A stretch of DNA of 64,000 bases from contig NZ_LT629731.1 of the NCBI RefSeq assembly GCF_900104575.1, positions 3,705,557 through 3,769,556 on the forward strand. Direction: 5' to 3'. The notes under the pieces are model-generated. The model had not been told where the DNA came from and made no database searches. It saw nothing but the letters and a program-made list of their open reading frames with translations. Source of the DNA: Bacillus tuaregi (GTDB lineage: Bacteria; Bacillota; Bacilli; Bacillales; Cytobacillaceae). Shown piece after piece: positions 42,757-51,649 of this stretch (its first letter is position 1; the number at the start of each line of letters is the position of its first letter). A program made the position numbers and the translations under genes.

Positions 42757-43617
42757 TCACCCCTTTAACCCGAACAGACCCTGTGGTCTAAAAATGAGGA
42801 CAACAGCCATTAACAGCATATTGACGGCCAAACTTAAATCGGGTACATAATAAGCCATAAAGGACCCAGACACCCCAACTAAAATGGCAGCTAATATCGA
42901 GCCTGAGAAGCTGCCCATTCCGCCTATGACTACGACAATAAAGGCCAAAATGGCAAATTCCATCCCCATACCAGCATGGATGACACCCGAATAAGGTCCT
43001 AATAACACACCACCAAGGGCAGCCATACCAGCTCCAGCCATAAATACAAACATAAACACTCTTTGAATATTAATGCCTAAGGATTGCACCATTTCTTTAT
43101 TCATAACACCGGCTCGAACCACTAAACCAATTTTGGTCTTTTTCAGGATGTACTGCACGAGGAAGAACATAAGGAGACCAATAGCGATGATAAATACACG
43201 ATACTTAATAATGACGATTCCAGCTATTTCCCAGCTGCCCTTCAGAGCATCAGGGGGTGAAGCTGAAATCTGATTGGGACCCCAAAATACCTTTAATAGC
43301 TCCGATAGTACAAGCATAAGACCCAATGTTATCAAAATTTGCTGTACATGATTGCCATATACTGGCTTGATTATCCATTTTTCTGTGAGCCAGCCTAGAA
43401 CAAAGCCTGTTGCAACGGCTCCAATCATGCCAATGAAAAAGCTGCCTGATAATGAATAAATCCAAATCCCGCTATAGGCTCCCCAGGCAAATAACCCGCC
43501 ATGGGCAAAATTCAGTACATCCATTAGACCAAAGATTAAGGTCAATCCGGCAGCTAGGAGAAAGATTAGCATTCCGGTTGCCAAGCCATTCAACGATAAA
43601 TTGAAAAATACATCCAT
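42757..43617 (-). CDS. ABC transporter permease (LivH-type)
   Basis: 286 residues, about 8 membrane helices; LTLIFGLMDVLNFAHGGLFA near the N-terminus and the coupling loop ending in KTKIGLVVRAGVMNKEMVQS are LivH-type. AGAGAGGCGGG precedes the ATG. It lies 16 bases downstream of LivF. Forms the heterodimeric permease with LivM. Confidence 0.94.
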   Translation of the reverse strand: MDVFFNLSLNGLATGMLIFLLAAGLTLIFGLMDVLNFAHGGLFAWGAYSGIWIYSLSGSFFIGMIGAVATGFVLGWLTEKWIIKPVYGNHVQQILITLGLMLVLSELLKVFWGPNQISASPPDALKGSWEIAGIVIIKYRVFIIAIGLLMFFLVQYILKKTKIGLVVRAGVMNKEMVQSLGINIQRVFMFVFMAGAGMAALGGVLLGPYSGVIHAGMGMEFAILAFIVVVIGGMGSFSGSILAAILVGVSGSFMAYYVPDLSLAVNMLLMAVVLIFRPQGLFGLKG

Positions 43618-43633
43618 TCCAGTCCCGCCTCTC

Positions 43634-44341
43634 TTATGCTATCCCCAAATACTTCCGGCGCAAGTCTTCATCCTCCCGTAATAAATCCATCGCTCCATTG
43701 TGTACCGTTTTGCCGTCATCAATAATATAGAAGTAATCTCCAATCGTGCTGGCCATCATAAAGTTTTGCTCCACCAGTACAATCGTTGTCTTCTCCTTCA
43801 TTTGTATAATGGACTCCATCACCTTCTCCACCACAATCGGCGCCAGCCCCTTACTAGGTTCATCGATCAAAAGGAGCTCGTTATCATTGATAAAAGCACG
43901 AGCAATCGATAACATCTGTTTTTGTCCGCCGCTTAGTAAGCCCCCCTGCCGTTTCCAGAACTTTTTTAAATCAGGAAATAAACGAAGGATATATTCGAGT
44001 CTTTCCTGTGTTGCTGTATTATCCTGCTTCATCGCAACCTTCATATTTTCTTCTACCGTCAACTGAGCAAAAATCCCTTGGTCCTCCGGCACATAGCCAA
44101 TTCCTTTTTGCGCAATGGTATAGGTTGGATACTTTTGAATCTCCTCTCCGTTAAATTCGACAAAACCCTTTGAAGCCGGATTTAATCCCATTATTGTTCT
44201 CAGTGTCGTCGTTTTCCCAGCTCCATTCCGCCCTAATAAAACGGTAACCTCTCCTTTATTCACCTCAAAAGAAATCCCCTGCAGAATATGATATTGACCA
44301 ATATAGGTTTCAATCTCATGTAGTCGAAGATGAACGCTCAT
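43634..44341 (-). CDS. ABC transporter ATP-binding protein (LivF-type)
   Basis: 235 residues. Walker A GRNGAGKTT, signature LLSGGQKQM, Walker B LLLIDEPSKGLAP, and H-loop region VLVEQN (Gln in place of the usual switch His, as in LivF proteins). TAGGAGG precedes the ATG; the start overlaps the end of livG, so the two are coupled. Energises import with LivG. Confidence 0.95.
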   Translation of the reverse strand: MSVHLRLHEIETYIGQYHILQGISFEVNKGEVTVLLGRNGAGKTTTLRTIMGLNPASKGFVEFNGEEIQKYPTYTIAQKGIGYVPEDQGIFAQLTVEENMKVAMKQDNTATQERLEYILRLFPDLKKFWKRQGGLLSGGQKQMLSIARAFINDNELLLIDEPSKGLAPIVVEKVMESIIQMKEKTTIVLVEQNFMMASTIGDYFYIIDDGKTVHNGAMDLLREDEDLRRKYLGIA

Positions 44342-45080
44342 CGAAATGACCTCCTAAATAAGCAGACTGCACGGTTTCATTTTTCATAATTTCCTCTGGA
44401 GTTCCATCTGCTAACAATCTTCCGTTATATAGCACCATCACGGAATCCGATAAATCCAAAATCATATCCATCTTGTGCTCAATCAAGAGGATGGTACGGT
44501 TTCCTTTTTCCTTAATCCTTTTGATAACGTCTAAAATAGCTGGCACCTCTTCTAATGACATGCCAGCTGTTGGTTCATCTAACAGTAGTACCTCTGTGTT
44601 TAACGCCAACAGCATGGCAATTTCCAACTTACGCTTTTCTCCGTGTGCCAGATTTTTAGCCAATGTAGCTTTTTTACCAGCAAGCATGACCGTCTCCAGC
44701 CATTCTTCCGACTTACTTTCAAGCTCCTTATATTTTTGAAAGTGACGTAGCATTTGGTAACGGATTCCTGCCTGCGACTGGACTGCCAGTCTGACATTTT
44801 CAAGCACCGTTAGGTTAGGAAATACATTTGTAATTTGAAAGGAGCGACCAATTCCTTTTCTCGTTCTTTTTATAGAAGAAAGATTGGTAATATTTTCACC
44901 CTTATAAATTATTTCACCTCTAGTTGGCGTCAGCTGGCCGCTTAATAGATTAAATAGAGTGGTTTTTCCTGCCCCATTCGGACCGATAATCGATTTAAAG
45001 TGATTCTTCGGTACAGAAAGATTAACAGAATCAACGGCTAGATGACCGCCAAACGATATCGTAAGATTACGAGTTTCCAT
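44316..45080 (-). CDS. ABC transporter ATP-binding protein (LivG-type)
   Basis: About 254 residues taking the ATG at 45080 (METRNLTISFGGHLAVDS), the normal LivG N-terminus. No clear ribosome binding site lies directly before it; an AAGGTGGTG occurs about 20 bases upstream, so the start is less sure than the identity. Walker A GPNGAGKTT, signature AHGEKRKLE, Walker B VLLLDEPTAGMS, switch His in LLIEHKMDM. Overlaps livF by 26 bases. The LivG-specific insertion before the signature (residues ~90-140) is present. Confidence 0.93.
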   Translation of the reverse strand: METRNLTISFGGHLAVDSVNLSVPKNHFKSIIGPNGAGKTTLFNLLSGQLTPTRGEIIYKGENITNLSSIKRTRKGIGRSFQITNVFPNLTVLENVRLAVQSQAGIRYQMLRHFQKYKELESKSEEWLETVMLAGKKATLAKNLAHGEKRKLEIAMLLALNTEVLLLDEPTAGMSLEEVPAILDVIKRIKEKGNRTILLIEHKMDMILDLSDSVMVLYNGRLLADGTPEEIMKNETVQSAYLGGHFDERSSSTT

Positions 45081-45178
45081 GATACTATCGATTCTAAACA
45101 CCACCTTATGCGAGAATGATAGAGGCCGGTCTATCAGATTCCCGGCCTCCATTAAATAGAGCCTAGCAGTCTTTGAGA

Positions 45179-46396
45179 TTATTTATTTCGAATAGGTGGT
45201 GCGGTCTCATCCGGTGCTAATTCACGGATTAAGACTGGAACTGGATACGGAACTCCCGCTTTTTTCTCCAGCTTAATCGCATACAGGGTTTGCAGAGCCT
45301 GATGGTCCTCTTCACGGAAGGTCATTTCACCTTTTGGTGTATCGAAGCTCATTCCCTCCATCGTTTCAATCAGAGTTTCTGTATCTGTATTACCATCTGT
45401 TTTCTTGAGCGCTTCCACAATTGCTATCGCTGCACTCATACCTCCAGGTGTAAAGAGATCCGGAACATCGCCACCAAAGCGTTTCTTATGCTCCTCAACG
45501 AGCCAATCATTGATTTCATTTTGCGGCAGCTCATGGTAATAAACAGTAAAGCCCTCCATCCCCACTAACGGCTCCATTGTAGTAAGCGCAGGTATATCAG
45601 GTGCACCTGTAGAGATTTTAATGCCCTTTTCCTGTACCTTCATATCCGCAATCTGCGTCCAAGGGGTATTGGCACCAGCCCAAATGACGAATAAATAATC
45701 AGGCTTTGCATCGACTACCTTTTGAACATTCGAGGTAAAGTCGGTTGCAGAAGGGTCGGCAAATTCCTCATGGACAATTTCAGCTCCGAGCTTTTTTGCA
45801 CTTTCTGTAAAAGCAGCCACACCGTCACGACCGAAGGAGTTATCCGGTGCGAGTGTGGCAATTTTCACCCCTTCACCCGCAATGGCTGCTGCACCGGCAA
45901 CGGCATCCTGCGAGGAATTACGGGCCGTGCGGAATATATACGGGTTAAACTCTGAACCTGTTATACTATCAGCTACGGCAGGCTCAACGACCATAATTTT
46001 TTCATATTCCTCGGCAAGTGGTAAGACGGCTAATGTATCTCCTGAGCTTGAAGACCCCACTAAGAAATCCACCCCATCCTCCTCGAGCAGCTTTGTCGCT
46101 TTCTGGACAGCTACCTCAGGCTTTGTTTCAGTATCCTCCACAACAAATTCTATTTTCTGTCCGGCAACTTCTCTTGTACCATCTGTTGCATAATCTAAGC
46201 CAAGCTCAAATCCACGTACTGTTTGCTTCCCATAGGACTCTAAGGCCCCGGTCTGTGAGGCAAGCACACCAATTTTAATCGGAGTGTCCTTGTCCTCGTT
46301 CGATGTTTCCTCTTTGTCCGAATTACACGCACTGGCGAAAATCATGACAAAGATGAGCAAACACAGTACAGCTATCCTGCCTTTCCAATTCTTCAT
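45179..46396 (-). CDS. ABC transporter substrate-binding lipoprotein (LivK-like)
   Basis: 405 residues. Lipoprotein signal peptide with lipobox IFASAC (Cys about 24), then an Asp/Glu/Ser linker and the type I periplasmic-binding fold: IKIGVLASQTGALESYGKQT, GSSSSGDTLAVLP, APDNSFGRDGVAAF. It binds the imported compound outside the cell. Sequence alone does not tell a branched amino acid from an aromatic or acyl acid. First gene of the operon, with AAGGGGGAAGGGAA before the ATG. Two direct TTTTGAAGCT repeats lie upstream of its -10. Confidence 0.94.
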   Translation of the reverse strand: MKNWKGRIAVLCLLIFVMIFASACNSDKEETSNEDKDTPIKIGVLASQTGALESYGKQTVRGFELGLDYATDGTREVAGQKIEFVVEDTETKPEVAVQKATKLLEEDGVDFLVGSSSSGDTLAVLPLAEEYEKIMVVEPAVADSITGSEFNPYIFRTARNSSQDAVAGAAAIAGEGVKIATLAPDNSFGRDGVAAFTESAKKLGAEIVHEEFADPSATDFTSNVQKVVDAKPDYLFVIWAGANTPWTQIADMKVQEKGIKISTGAPDIPALTTMEPLVGMEGFTVYYHELPQNEINDWLVEEHKKRFGGDVPDLFTPGGMSAAIAIVEALKKTDGNTDTETLIETMEGMSFDTPKGEMTFREEDHQALQTLYAIKLEKKAGVPYPVPVLIRELAPDETAPPIRNK

Positions 46397-46468
46397 TTCC
46401 CTTCCCCCTTATTCAATACGAAATAGAAAAATCACTGCTACTTCTCATCTTATTAATGGAAGGACAAG

Positions 46469-46506
46469 AGTATACCGTAATTTTGAAGCTCTAGATTTTT
46501 GAAGCT
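46469..46506 (-). promoter_or_regulatory. Promoter region of the ABC-KAS III operon with direct repeats
   Basis: A TATACT -10 (46474-46469, minus) has no good -35. Instead two TTTTGAAGCT copies (46481-46490, 46497-46506) lie 16 bp apart upstream, suggesting an activator-dependent promoter. Inferred. Confidence 0.45.
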
Positions 46507-46519
46507 TCCCGCTATAAAA

Positions 46520-46583
46520 AAGGTGTAAGGCACCACAAAAAGACAAATGTCTACCATTTGTCTTTTTGCGGTGCCTTACACCT
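46520..46583. repeat. Long hairpin, family A (terminator of ald)
   Basis: AAGGTGTAAGGCACC and GGTGCCTTACACCTT form the outer arms; AAAAGACAAATG / CATTTGTCTTTT form the inner arms. Lies between ald and the ABC operon and probably terminates ald. Confidence 0.85.
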
Positions 46584-46592
46584 TATTCACAT

Positions 46593-46607
46593 GCTGAATG
46601 AAGTTAA
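46593..46607 (+). repeat. Short family C end, overlapping the ald stop codon
   Basis: GCTGAATGAAGTTAA, identical to the ends of the repeats at 17012-17026 and 34344-34358. Its TTA is the reverse of the ald stop codon, so the repeat end coincides with the gene end. Confidence 0.6.
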
Positions 46608-47737
46608 ACAGATACCGTTTGATCCTGCAATACTGTATCAACTGGGATATAGGTATATCCATGTGCCTCAGCAACCGCTTTATATGTCACTTTGCCATCG
46701 ATGATATTAATACCTTTCGCCAAAGCTTTATTGTCTAATGCAGCTTGTTTATATCCTTTATTTGCTATTTGTACACCATATGGAATCGTCACATTTGTTA
46801 ATGCGAGTGTTGATGTGCGCGCCACTGCTCCTGGCATATTCGCTACCGCGTAGTGGAGTACACCATGCTTCTCATACGTTGGTTCATTATGTGTGGTAAT
46901 TCGGTCAATTGTTTCTATTGATCCACCTTGATCGACAGCGACATCCACGATGACTGAGCCTGGACTCATGTTTTTCACCATTTCTTCTGTCACTAATCGA
47001 GGAGCACGTGCACCTGGAATAAGGACCGCACCAACTAATAAATCTGCATTTTTTACTGCCTCAGCAATATTAAGGCTGTTAGACATCAAGGTCTTAATGC
47101 GTCCTTGGAATTGGTCATCTAATTGACGAAGACGATCCGCATTAATATCCAATAGTGTGACTCTTGCACCTAATCCAAGGGCCATTTTCGCCGCATTTGT
47201 TCCAACAATTCCACCGCCTACAATCACCACTTCTCCCGGTGAAACACCCGGTACGCCACCTAATAGAACTCCCTTACCACCTTTAGATTTCTCTAAGAAT
47301 TGTGCGCCGATTTGAATGGACATTCTGCCCGCTACCTCACTCATAGGAGTTAACAGCGGAAGTGACCCGTTGTCTAATTGGATGGTTTCATAGGCAATGG
47401 CATTGACCTTATTTTCAATTAATGCCTTCGTTAACTCAGGCTCTGGAGCAAGGTGTAGATACGTATAAAGAATTAAACCTTCTCGGAAATAACCGTACTC
47501 TTCAGGTAGTGGTTCTTTGACTTTAATCACCATCTCAGCAGACCATGCTTCCTTTGCCGAAGAGACAATTTTGGCACCTGCTTCAGTAAAATCATGATCT
47601 GTAAAACCGCTCCCTAAACCAGCACCTGTTTCCATCCATACGTCATGTCCATTATTTTTAAATGTCGTTACTCCAGCCGGAGTAATAGCTACACGGTTTT
47701 CGTTATTTTTAATCTCTTTCGGTACTCCAATAATCAT
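46604..47737 (-). CDS. ald: Alanine dehydrogenase
   Basis: About 377 residues from the ATG at 47737 (AAAGGAG upstream). Reversibly oxidises L-alanine to pyruvate and ammonia with NAD+. N-terminal [20 protein letters not shown], then [22 protein letters not shown] (NAD-binding Rossmann), and the C-terminal [18 protein letters not shown] block, all classical. It closes the ectoine island on the same strand. If the transaminase DoeD uses pyruvate as amino acceptor, Ald would regenerate it and release ammonia. It can also serve alanine catabolism in sporulating cells. Confidence 0.97.
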   Translation of the reverse strand: MIIGVPKEIKNNENRVAITPAGVTTFKNNGHDVWMETGAGLGSGFTDHDFTEAGAKIVSSAKEAWSAEMVIKVKEPLPEEYGYFREGLILYTYLHLAPEPELTKALIENKVNAIAYETIQLDNGSLPLLTPMSEVAGRMSIQIGAQFLEKSKGGKGVLLGGVPGVSPGEVVIVGGGIVGTNAAKMALGLGARVTLLDINADRLRQLDDQFQGRIKTLMSNSLNIAEAVKNADLLVGAVLIPGARAPRLVTEEMVKNMSPGSVIVDVAVDQGGSIETIDRITTHNEPTYEKHGVLHYAVANMPGAVARTSTLALTNVTIPYGVQIANKGYKQAALDNKALAKGINIIDGKVTYKAVAEAHGYTYIPVDTVLQDQTVSV

Positions 47738-47765
47738 CTTAAAAACTCCTTTTTCCATTCGATTT

Positions 47766-47796
47766 TTTGTGACAAGGGACCTGTCCCTCTGTCCCT
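47766..47796. repeat. GGGACAGGTCCC-type short repeat
   Basis: GACAAGGGACCTGTCCCTCT contains AGGGAC/GTCCCT arms. Related in composition to the GGGGGAC/GTCCCCC centre at 38155-38207. Lies between ald and the FAH-family gene. Confidence 0.5.
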
Positions 47797-47797
47797 G

Positions 47798-48601
47798 CTA
47801 GATTACATAATTAGATAGCTTTCCAATCCCCTCTACTTCTACCGTTACAACGTCGCCTGACTTCATTGGACAACTACCGGAAGGCGATCCAGTAGCCAAA
47901 ATATCACCCGGTTCGAGAGTCATAATTTGTGAAATCCAACTGATCAGGAATGGAATGGAAAGAGACATCTGATTCGTATTGCCTTTCTGAACCACTTTTT
48001 CATTTAAAGTTGTCATGATTTGTAAATTGGTTGGATCAATCCCTTTTACAATCCATGGACCCAACGGACCAAACGTGTCAAAGCCTTTACCGCGTGTGAA
48101 CTGAGGATCCTTTTTTGTCAGATCTCTTGCCGTTACATCATTAAAAATCGTACAGCCAAAAACATAATCCATGGCCTCTTCTTCACTTATATTTTTTCCG
48201 CGTTTCCCAATAACAATGGCCACTTCCCCTTCCATTTCTACCTGGTTCGTTAATTCACTGGAAGGAAGGATGACCTCTCCCTCATTTGGAATCAAGGAGG
48301 TTGTTGGCTTTAAAAACAGAAAGGGTTCCTTAAGATTCGCCTTTCCCCCAGTCTCCCTTGCATGTTCAGCATAGGTCCAGCCGAAATTAATTACTTTTGA
48401 AGGGGATACAGGCACCAAAATTTTCACATCACTATATTTAAGTCTTACACCATCAAACTTTAATTCATTGTTTACAATTTCAGAAAAATCACTATGCAAC
48501 TGTAAAATTTCATCATCCTCAACAATGCCGTAATATATTTCTCCGGTATGATTCTGATAACGAACAATTGTCTGCATTTTTTGTAGTACCTGTGTTACCA
48601 T
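47798..48601 (-). CDS. Fumarylacetoacetate hydrolase (FAH) family protein
   Basis: About 267 residues from the ATG at 48601 (GGAGTGG upstream). FAH fold with metal ligands Glu-x-Glu in VEMEGEVAIVIGKRG and Asp in FNDVTARDLTKKD; GKGFDTFGPLGPWIV and TGSPSGSCPM complete the active-site pattern. FAH-family enzymes hydrolyse or isomerise oxo-acids (fumarylpyruvate, 2-oxohepta-dienoate, oxaloacetate tautomers). Sits between aspartase and ald in the ectoine island. Its role there is unknown: oxaloacetate handling or a hydroxyectoine side product are possibilities. It might instead serve aromatic catabolism. Confidence 0.9.
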   Translation of the reverse strand: MVTQVLQKMQTIVRYQNHTGEIYYGIVEDDEILQLHSDFSEIVNNELKFDGVRLKYSDVKILVPVSPSKVINFGWTYAEHARETGGKANLKEPFLFLKPTTSLIPNEGEVILPSSELTNQVEMEGEVAIVIGKRGKNISEEEAMDYVFGCTIFNDVTARDLTKKDPQFTRGKGFDTFGPLGPWIVKGIDPTNLQIMTTLNEKVVQKGNTNQMSLSIPFLISWISQIMTLEPGDILATGSPSGSCPMKSGDVVTVEVEGIGKLSNYVI

Positions 48602-48647
48602 ACACACCCACTCCATCTATAGTTTATAACTCTGACCAAAGCTACTT

Positions 48648-50084
48648 TCAATCTGTATCTAACAGTGCTGCCCCCGAGATTCCAGGCTTTGTCATCTCGT
48701 ATGGATTCAAAATTAACTCAAGCTCTTCCTCAGTTAATACATCATATTGCAAACACAGCTCTCTTACGGGTTTTCCTTTCAAGATAGCCTCTCTTGCAAT
48801 ACGTGCCGCTACTTCATATCCAATATGCGGATTGACGGCTGTAATAATCCCAACACTCTTTTCGACGTACTCTTTTAAACGATCTACATTCGCTTCAATG
48901 CCTTTTAAGCAATGCTCAGTAAACACATCGAAGGCATTATTCATGATGCTAATTGACTGCAGCAAATTAAAGACGAGAACAGGCTCCATCACATTGAGTT
49001 CAAGCTGACCTGCTTCTGATGCCATACATATAGTATGGTCGTTACCAATTACTTGAAAAGCCACTTGATTAATCATTTCAGGCATGACTGGGTTGACCTT
49101 TCCAGGCATAATCGATGAGCCTGGCTGGCGAGCTGGTAATATCAGCTCAGCTAATCCTGCACGAGGTCCAGAAGCCATTAAGCGAATATCATTAGCAATT
49201 TTAGACATATTAATCATACAAACCTTTAAGCTAGCAGAAACCTCCGTATAAGCGTCCGTATTTTGGGTACCATCAACCAAGTGATCCGCACTTTGCAATG
49301 GAAGCTGACTGTTCTGTGCTAGGTAACTAACAACCTTTTCAATATAACGAGGGTCTGCATTTAATCCTGTTCCTACTGCTGTTGCTCCCATATTGACTTG
49401 ATATAAATGCTTCCGTGATTGCTTAATACGGCGAATGTCCCGCTCAATCACACGACGATAGGCTTCAAACTCTTGACCAAGTCTAATAGGGACAGCATCC
49501 TGTAGATGGGTTCGTCCCATTTTGATAATATGGTCAAATGCTTGGGCTTTTTCCTGAAACACGTCTTGCATACGGCTCATTGTTTTTAATAGTTTTTCTA
49601 ATAAATGGAGCGTTGCGATATGAATAGCCGTTGGGAATACATCATTAGTTGATTGGGACATATTGACATGATTGTTTGGACTTAGATGCCTATAGGACCC
49701 TTTTTCATGCCCAAGCAGTTCAAGTGCCCGGTTCGCAATGATTTCATTAATATTCATGTTCATGGATGTTCCCGCTCCACCTTGGATAGGGTCAACAAGA
49801 AATTCATCCATTCTTTTTCCTTCAATTATTTCATCCGCGGCTTGGACGATGGCCTTTCCTAACCCTTCATATAAATGCTTTACATCCATATTCGCAAGAG
49901 CCGCCGCTTTTTTCACAATAGCTAATGCTTTAATCAGTTCTTCATGAACCTTATATCCTGTAATTGGGAAGTTTTCAACGGCACGTAATGTCTGGATTCC
50001 GTAATATGCTTCCTTTGGAACTTCCTTTGTTCCTAAAAAGTCTTTTTCCAATCGTACCTCTATTTTTTCAATGGTATTTACCAC
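48648..50084 (-). CDS. aspA: Aspartate ammonia-lyase (aspartase)
   Basis: About 478 residues from a GTG at 50084 (AAGGTGGG upstream); an in-frame TTG at 50108 lies before that site. Removes ammonia from L-aspartate giving fumarate. Conserved blocks: GGAGTSMNMNINEIIANRA, NDVFPTAIHIAT, and the fumarase/aspartase signature GSSIMPGKVNP with the catalytic Ser loop. It closes the ectoine route by turning aspartate, made by DoeD and DoeC, into a TCA intermediate. It lies downstream of doeD on the same strand, with a hairpin in the gap. Confidence 0.96.
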   Translation of the reverse strand: MVNTIEKIEVRLEKDFLGTKEVPKEAYYGIQTLRAVENFPITGYKVHEELIKALAIVKKAAALANMDVKHLYEGLGKAIVQAADEIIEGKRMDEFLVDPIQGGAGTSMNMNINEIIANRALELLGHEKGSYRHLSPNNHVNMSQSTNDVFPTAIHIATLHLLEKLLKTMSRMQDVFQEKAQAFDHIIKMGRTHLQDAVPIRLGQEFEAYRRVIERDIRRIKQSRKHLYQVNMGATAVGTGLNADPRYIEKVVSYLAQNSQLPLQSADHLVDGTQNTDAYTEVSASLKVCMINMSKIANDIRLMASGPRAGLAELILPARQPGSSIMPGKVNPVMPEMINQVAFQVIGNDHTICMASEAGQLELNVMEPVLVFNLLQSISIMNNAFDVFTEHCLKGIEANVDRLKEYVEKSVGIITAVNPHIGYEVAARIAREAILKGKPVRELCLQYDVLTEEELELILNPYEMTKPGISGAALLDTD

Positions 50085-50150
50085 AACACTACCCACCTTA
50101 TTTATCAATCACCCCGCCCAAATGCACTTGGACGAACCTCAGAGTACCAA

Positions 50151-50176
50151 TCCTGCCTTTAGTGTTAAAGGCAGGA
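50151..50176. other. Hairpin in the gap between doeD and aspA
   Basis: TCCTGCCTTTA (50151-50161) pairs perfectly with TAAAGGCAGGA (50166-50176) around a GTGT loop. It lacks a T-run on the minus strand, so it looks more like an mRNA processing or stability element than a terminator. Confidence 0.5.
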
Positions 50177-50227
50177 CCCGGTATTTTATTTGATAATTCA
50201 GATTATTAAAGATATATCTTCATTCTA

Positions 50228-51565
50228 TTAGAGTCTTTTTTTAACGGCTGTTAAGGAAGTATCAATAATTGAAATGATTTTTTCTACTTCATCCTTTGTG
50301 ATACAGAATGGCGGTGCAAAAGCAATCGTATCTTGACCCTCATAAACAATCGCACGGCCGATCATATCATGTTTAAGAGCTTCCTCTACTACCTTTAATG
50401 ATACCGGTTCATCGAAGGTTGTTTTTGTTTCTCTATCTTTAAAGATTTCAATCGCTCCAAGCAAACCAATTTGACGAATGTTTCCAATTTCCTCATGAGT
50501 CTGCTCTAAATATTGGAATCCTTTTAGCAGCTCTGCACCCATTAGGTTTACATTTTCATTTAATTTTTCTTGTTCGATTATTTCTAAGTTTTTAAGAGCA
50601 ACAGCGCAGGCTGTATTATGACCACTGTACGTATATCCGTGGTAGAAGTTACCTTCTGTGAGTTCTGTTAACTCATTCTTCAGTCTATCAGTAAAGACTA
50701 CCCCTCCAAGCGGAGCGTAACCGCTCGTAATCCCCTTCGCAATCGCCATCATATCTGGTACCACATCAAAGTTATCGATTCCAAAGTTTTTACCTGTTCT
50801 GTAGAATCCATTGATTACCTCATCTGCAATGAACAAGATATCGTTCTGATCGCAAATCTCACGAACCTCTTTAAAGAAGTTCTGGGACGGTGGTAGGTTT
50901 ACGCCACCAGAGCCTTGAACTGGTTCTGAAATGATGGCTGCAATCGTTTCTGCTCCTTCACGCTCGATCATTTCCTTCAGTGCCTCAATCGATGAATCGA
51001 CATATAGGTGATCCTGAGATAATCCTGGGAAGTCTCTGAATGGGAACAAGCCTGTCGCAGGTGAAGCACCAATGGATACACCATGATAAGATTTACCGCG
51101 AGAAATGATTTTTGTTTTATTTTTATAACCCTTCATCTTCCAGTAGTAGCGTGCTGTTTTGAAGGCTGTATCATTTGATTCAGAACCGCCGCATGTGAAG
51201 AACGTATAATTCAAATCTCCAGGTGCCATTTCAGCAATCTTAGCTGCTAATCGAATCACTGGTTCATGGCTGTTCGTTGCAAACGTTGAGCTGTAAGCTA
51301 GCTTTTTCATCTGCTCCATCGCTGCAACGGCAAGTTCTTCTCTACCGTGGCCGATATTTACATTCCATAGTGAAGATAAACTATCAATGACTTCTCTTCC
51401 TCTGATATCCTTTAAATAGATTCCTTTTCCTTCTGTAAAAATAAACCCAGGTCCATCTGCTTTTTGCTGTCTAAATGATGTAGACGGATGAAAGAAATGC
51501 TTCTTATCTAGTTCAGCTAATTCCTCATATTTTTTTTGCGCGCTTTCAGTCACTTCTAATAACAT
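50228..51565 (-). CDS. doeD: Diaminobutyrate transaminase of ectoine catabolism (class III aminotransferase)
   Basis: 445 residues, PLP fold type I, class III. Motifs: SSLWNVNIGHGREEL, FTCGGSESNDTAFKTAR, SRGKSYHGVSIGA, DEVINGFYRTG and the PLP-lysine AKGITSGYAPLGG. Specificity is assigned from context: it lies between doeC and aspA in the ectoine island, where DoeD turns L-2,4-diaminobutyrate into aspartate semialdehyde. The sequence type is like beta-alanine:pyruvate and omega-aminotransferases, many of which use pyruvate as acceptor. AAGGGGAAATTACG precedes the ATG. Confidence 0.85.
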   Translation of the reverse strand: MLLEVTESAQKKYEELAELDKKHFFHPSTSFRQQKADGPGFIFTEGKGIYLKDIRGREVIDSLSSLWNVNIGHGREELAVAAMEQMKKLAYSSTFATNSHEPVIRLAAKIAEMAPGDLNYTFFTCGGSESNDTAFKTARYYWKMKGYKNKTKIISRGKSYHGVSIGASPATGLFPFRDFPGLSQDHLYVDSSIEALKEMIEREGAETIAAIISEPVQGSGGVNLPPSQNFFKEVREICDQNDILFIADEVINGFYRTGKNFGIDNFDVVPDMMAIAKGITSGYAPLGGVVFTDRLKNELTELTEGNFYHGYTYSGHNTACAVALKNLEIIEQEKLNENVNLMGAELLKGFQYLEQTHEEIGNIRQIGLLGAIEIFKDRETKTTFDEPVSLKVVEEALKHDMIGRAIVYEGQDTIAFAPPFCITKDEVEKIISIIDTSLTAVKKRL

Positions 51566-51649
51566 CGTAATTTCCCCTTCCAGTTTTAAATTTTATTAGT
51601 TTTTCATCTATTAAGTTTCAGTCTAGTAAAAGGCTGTTTAGCCTTACCA

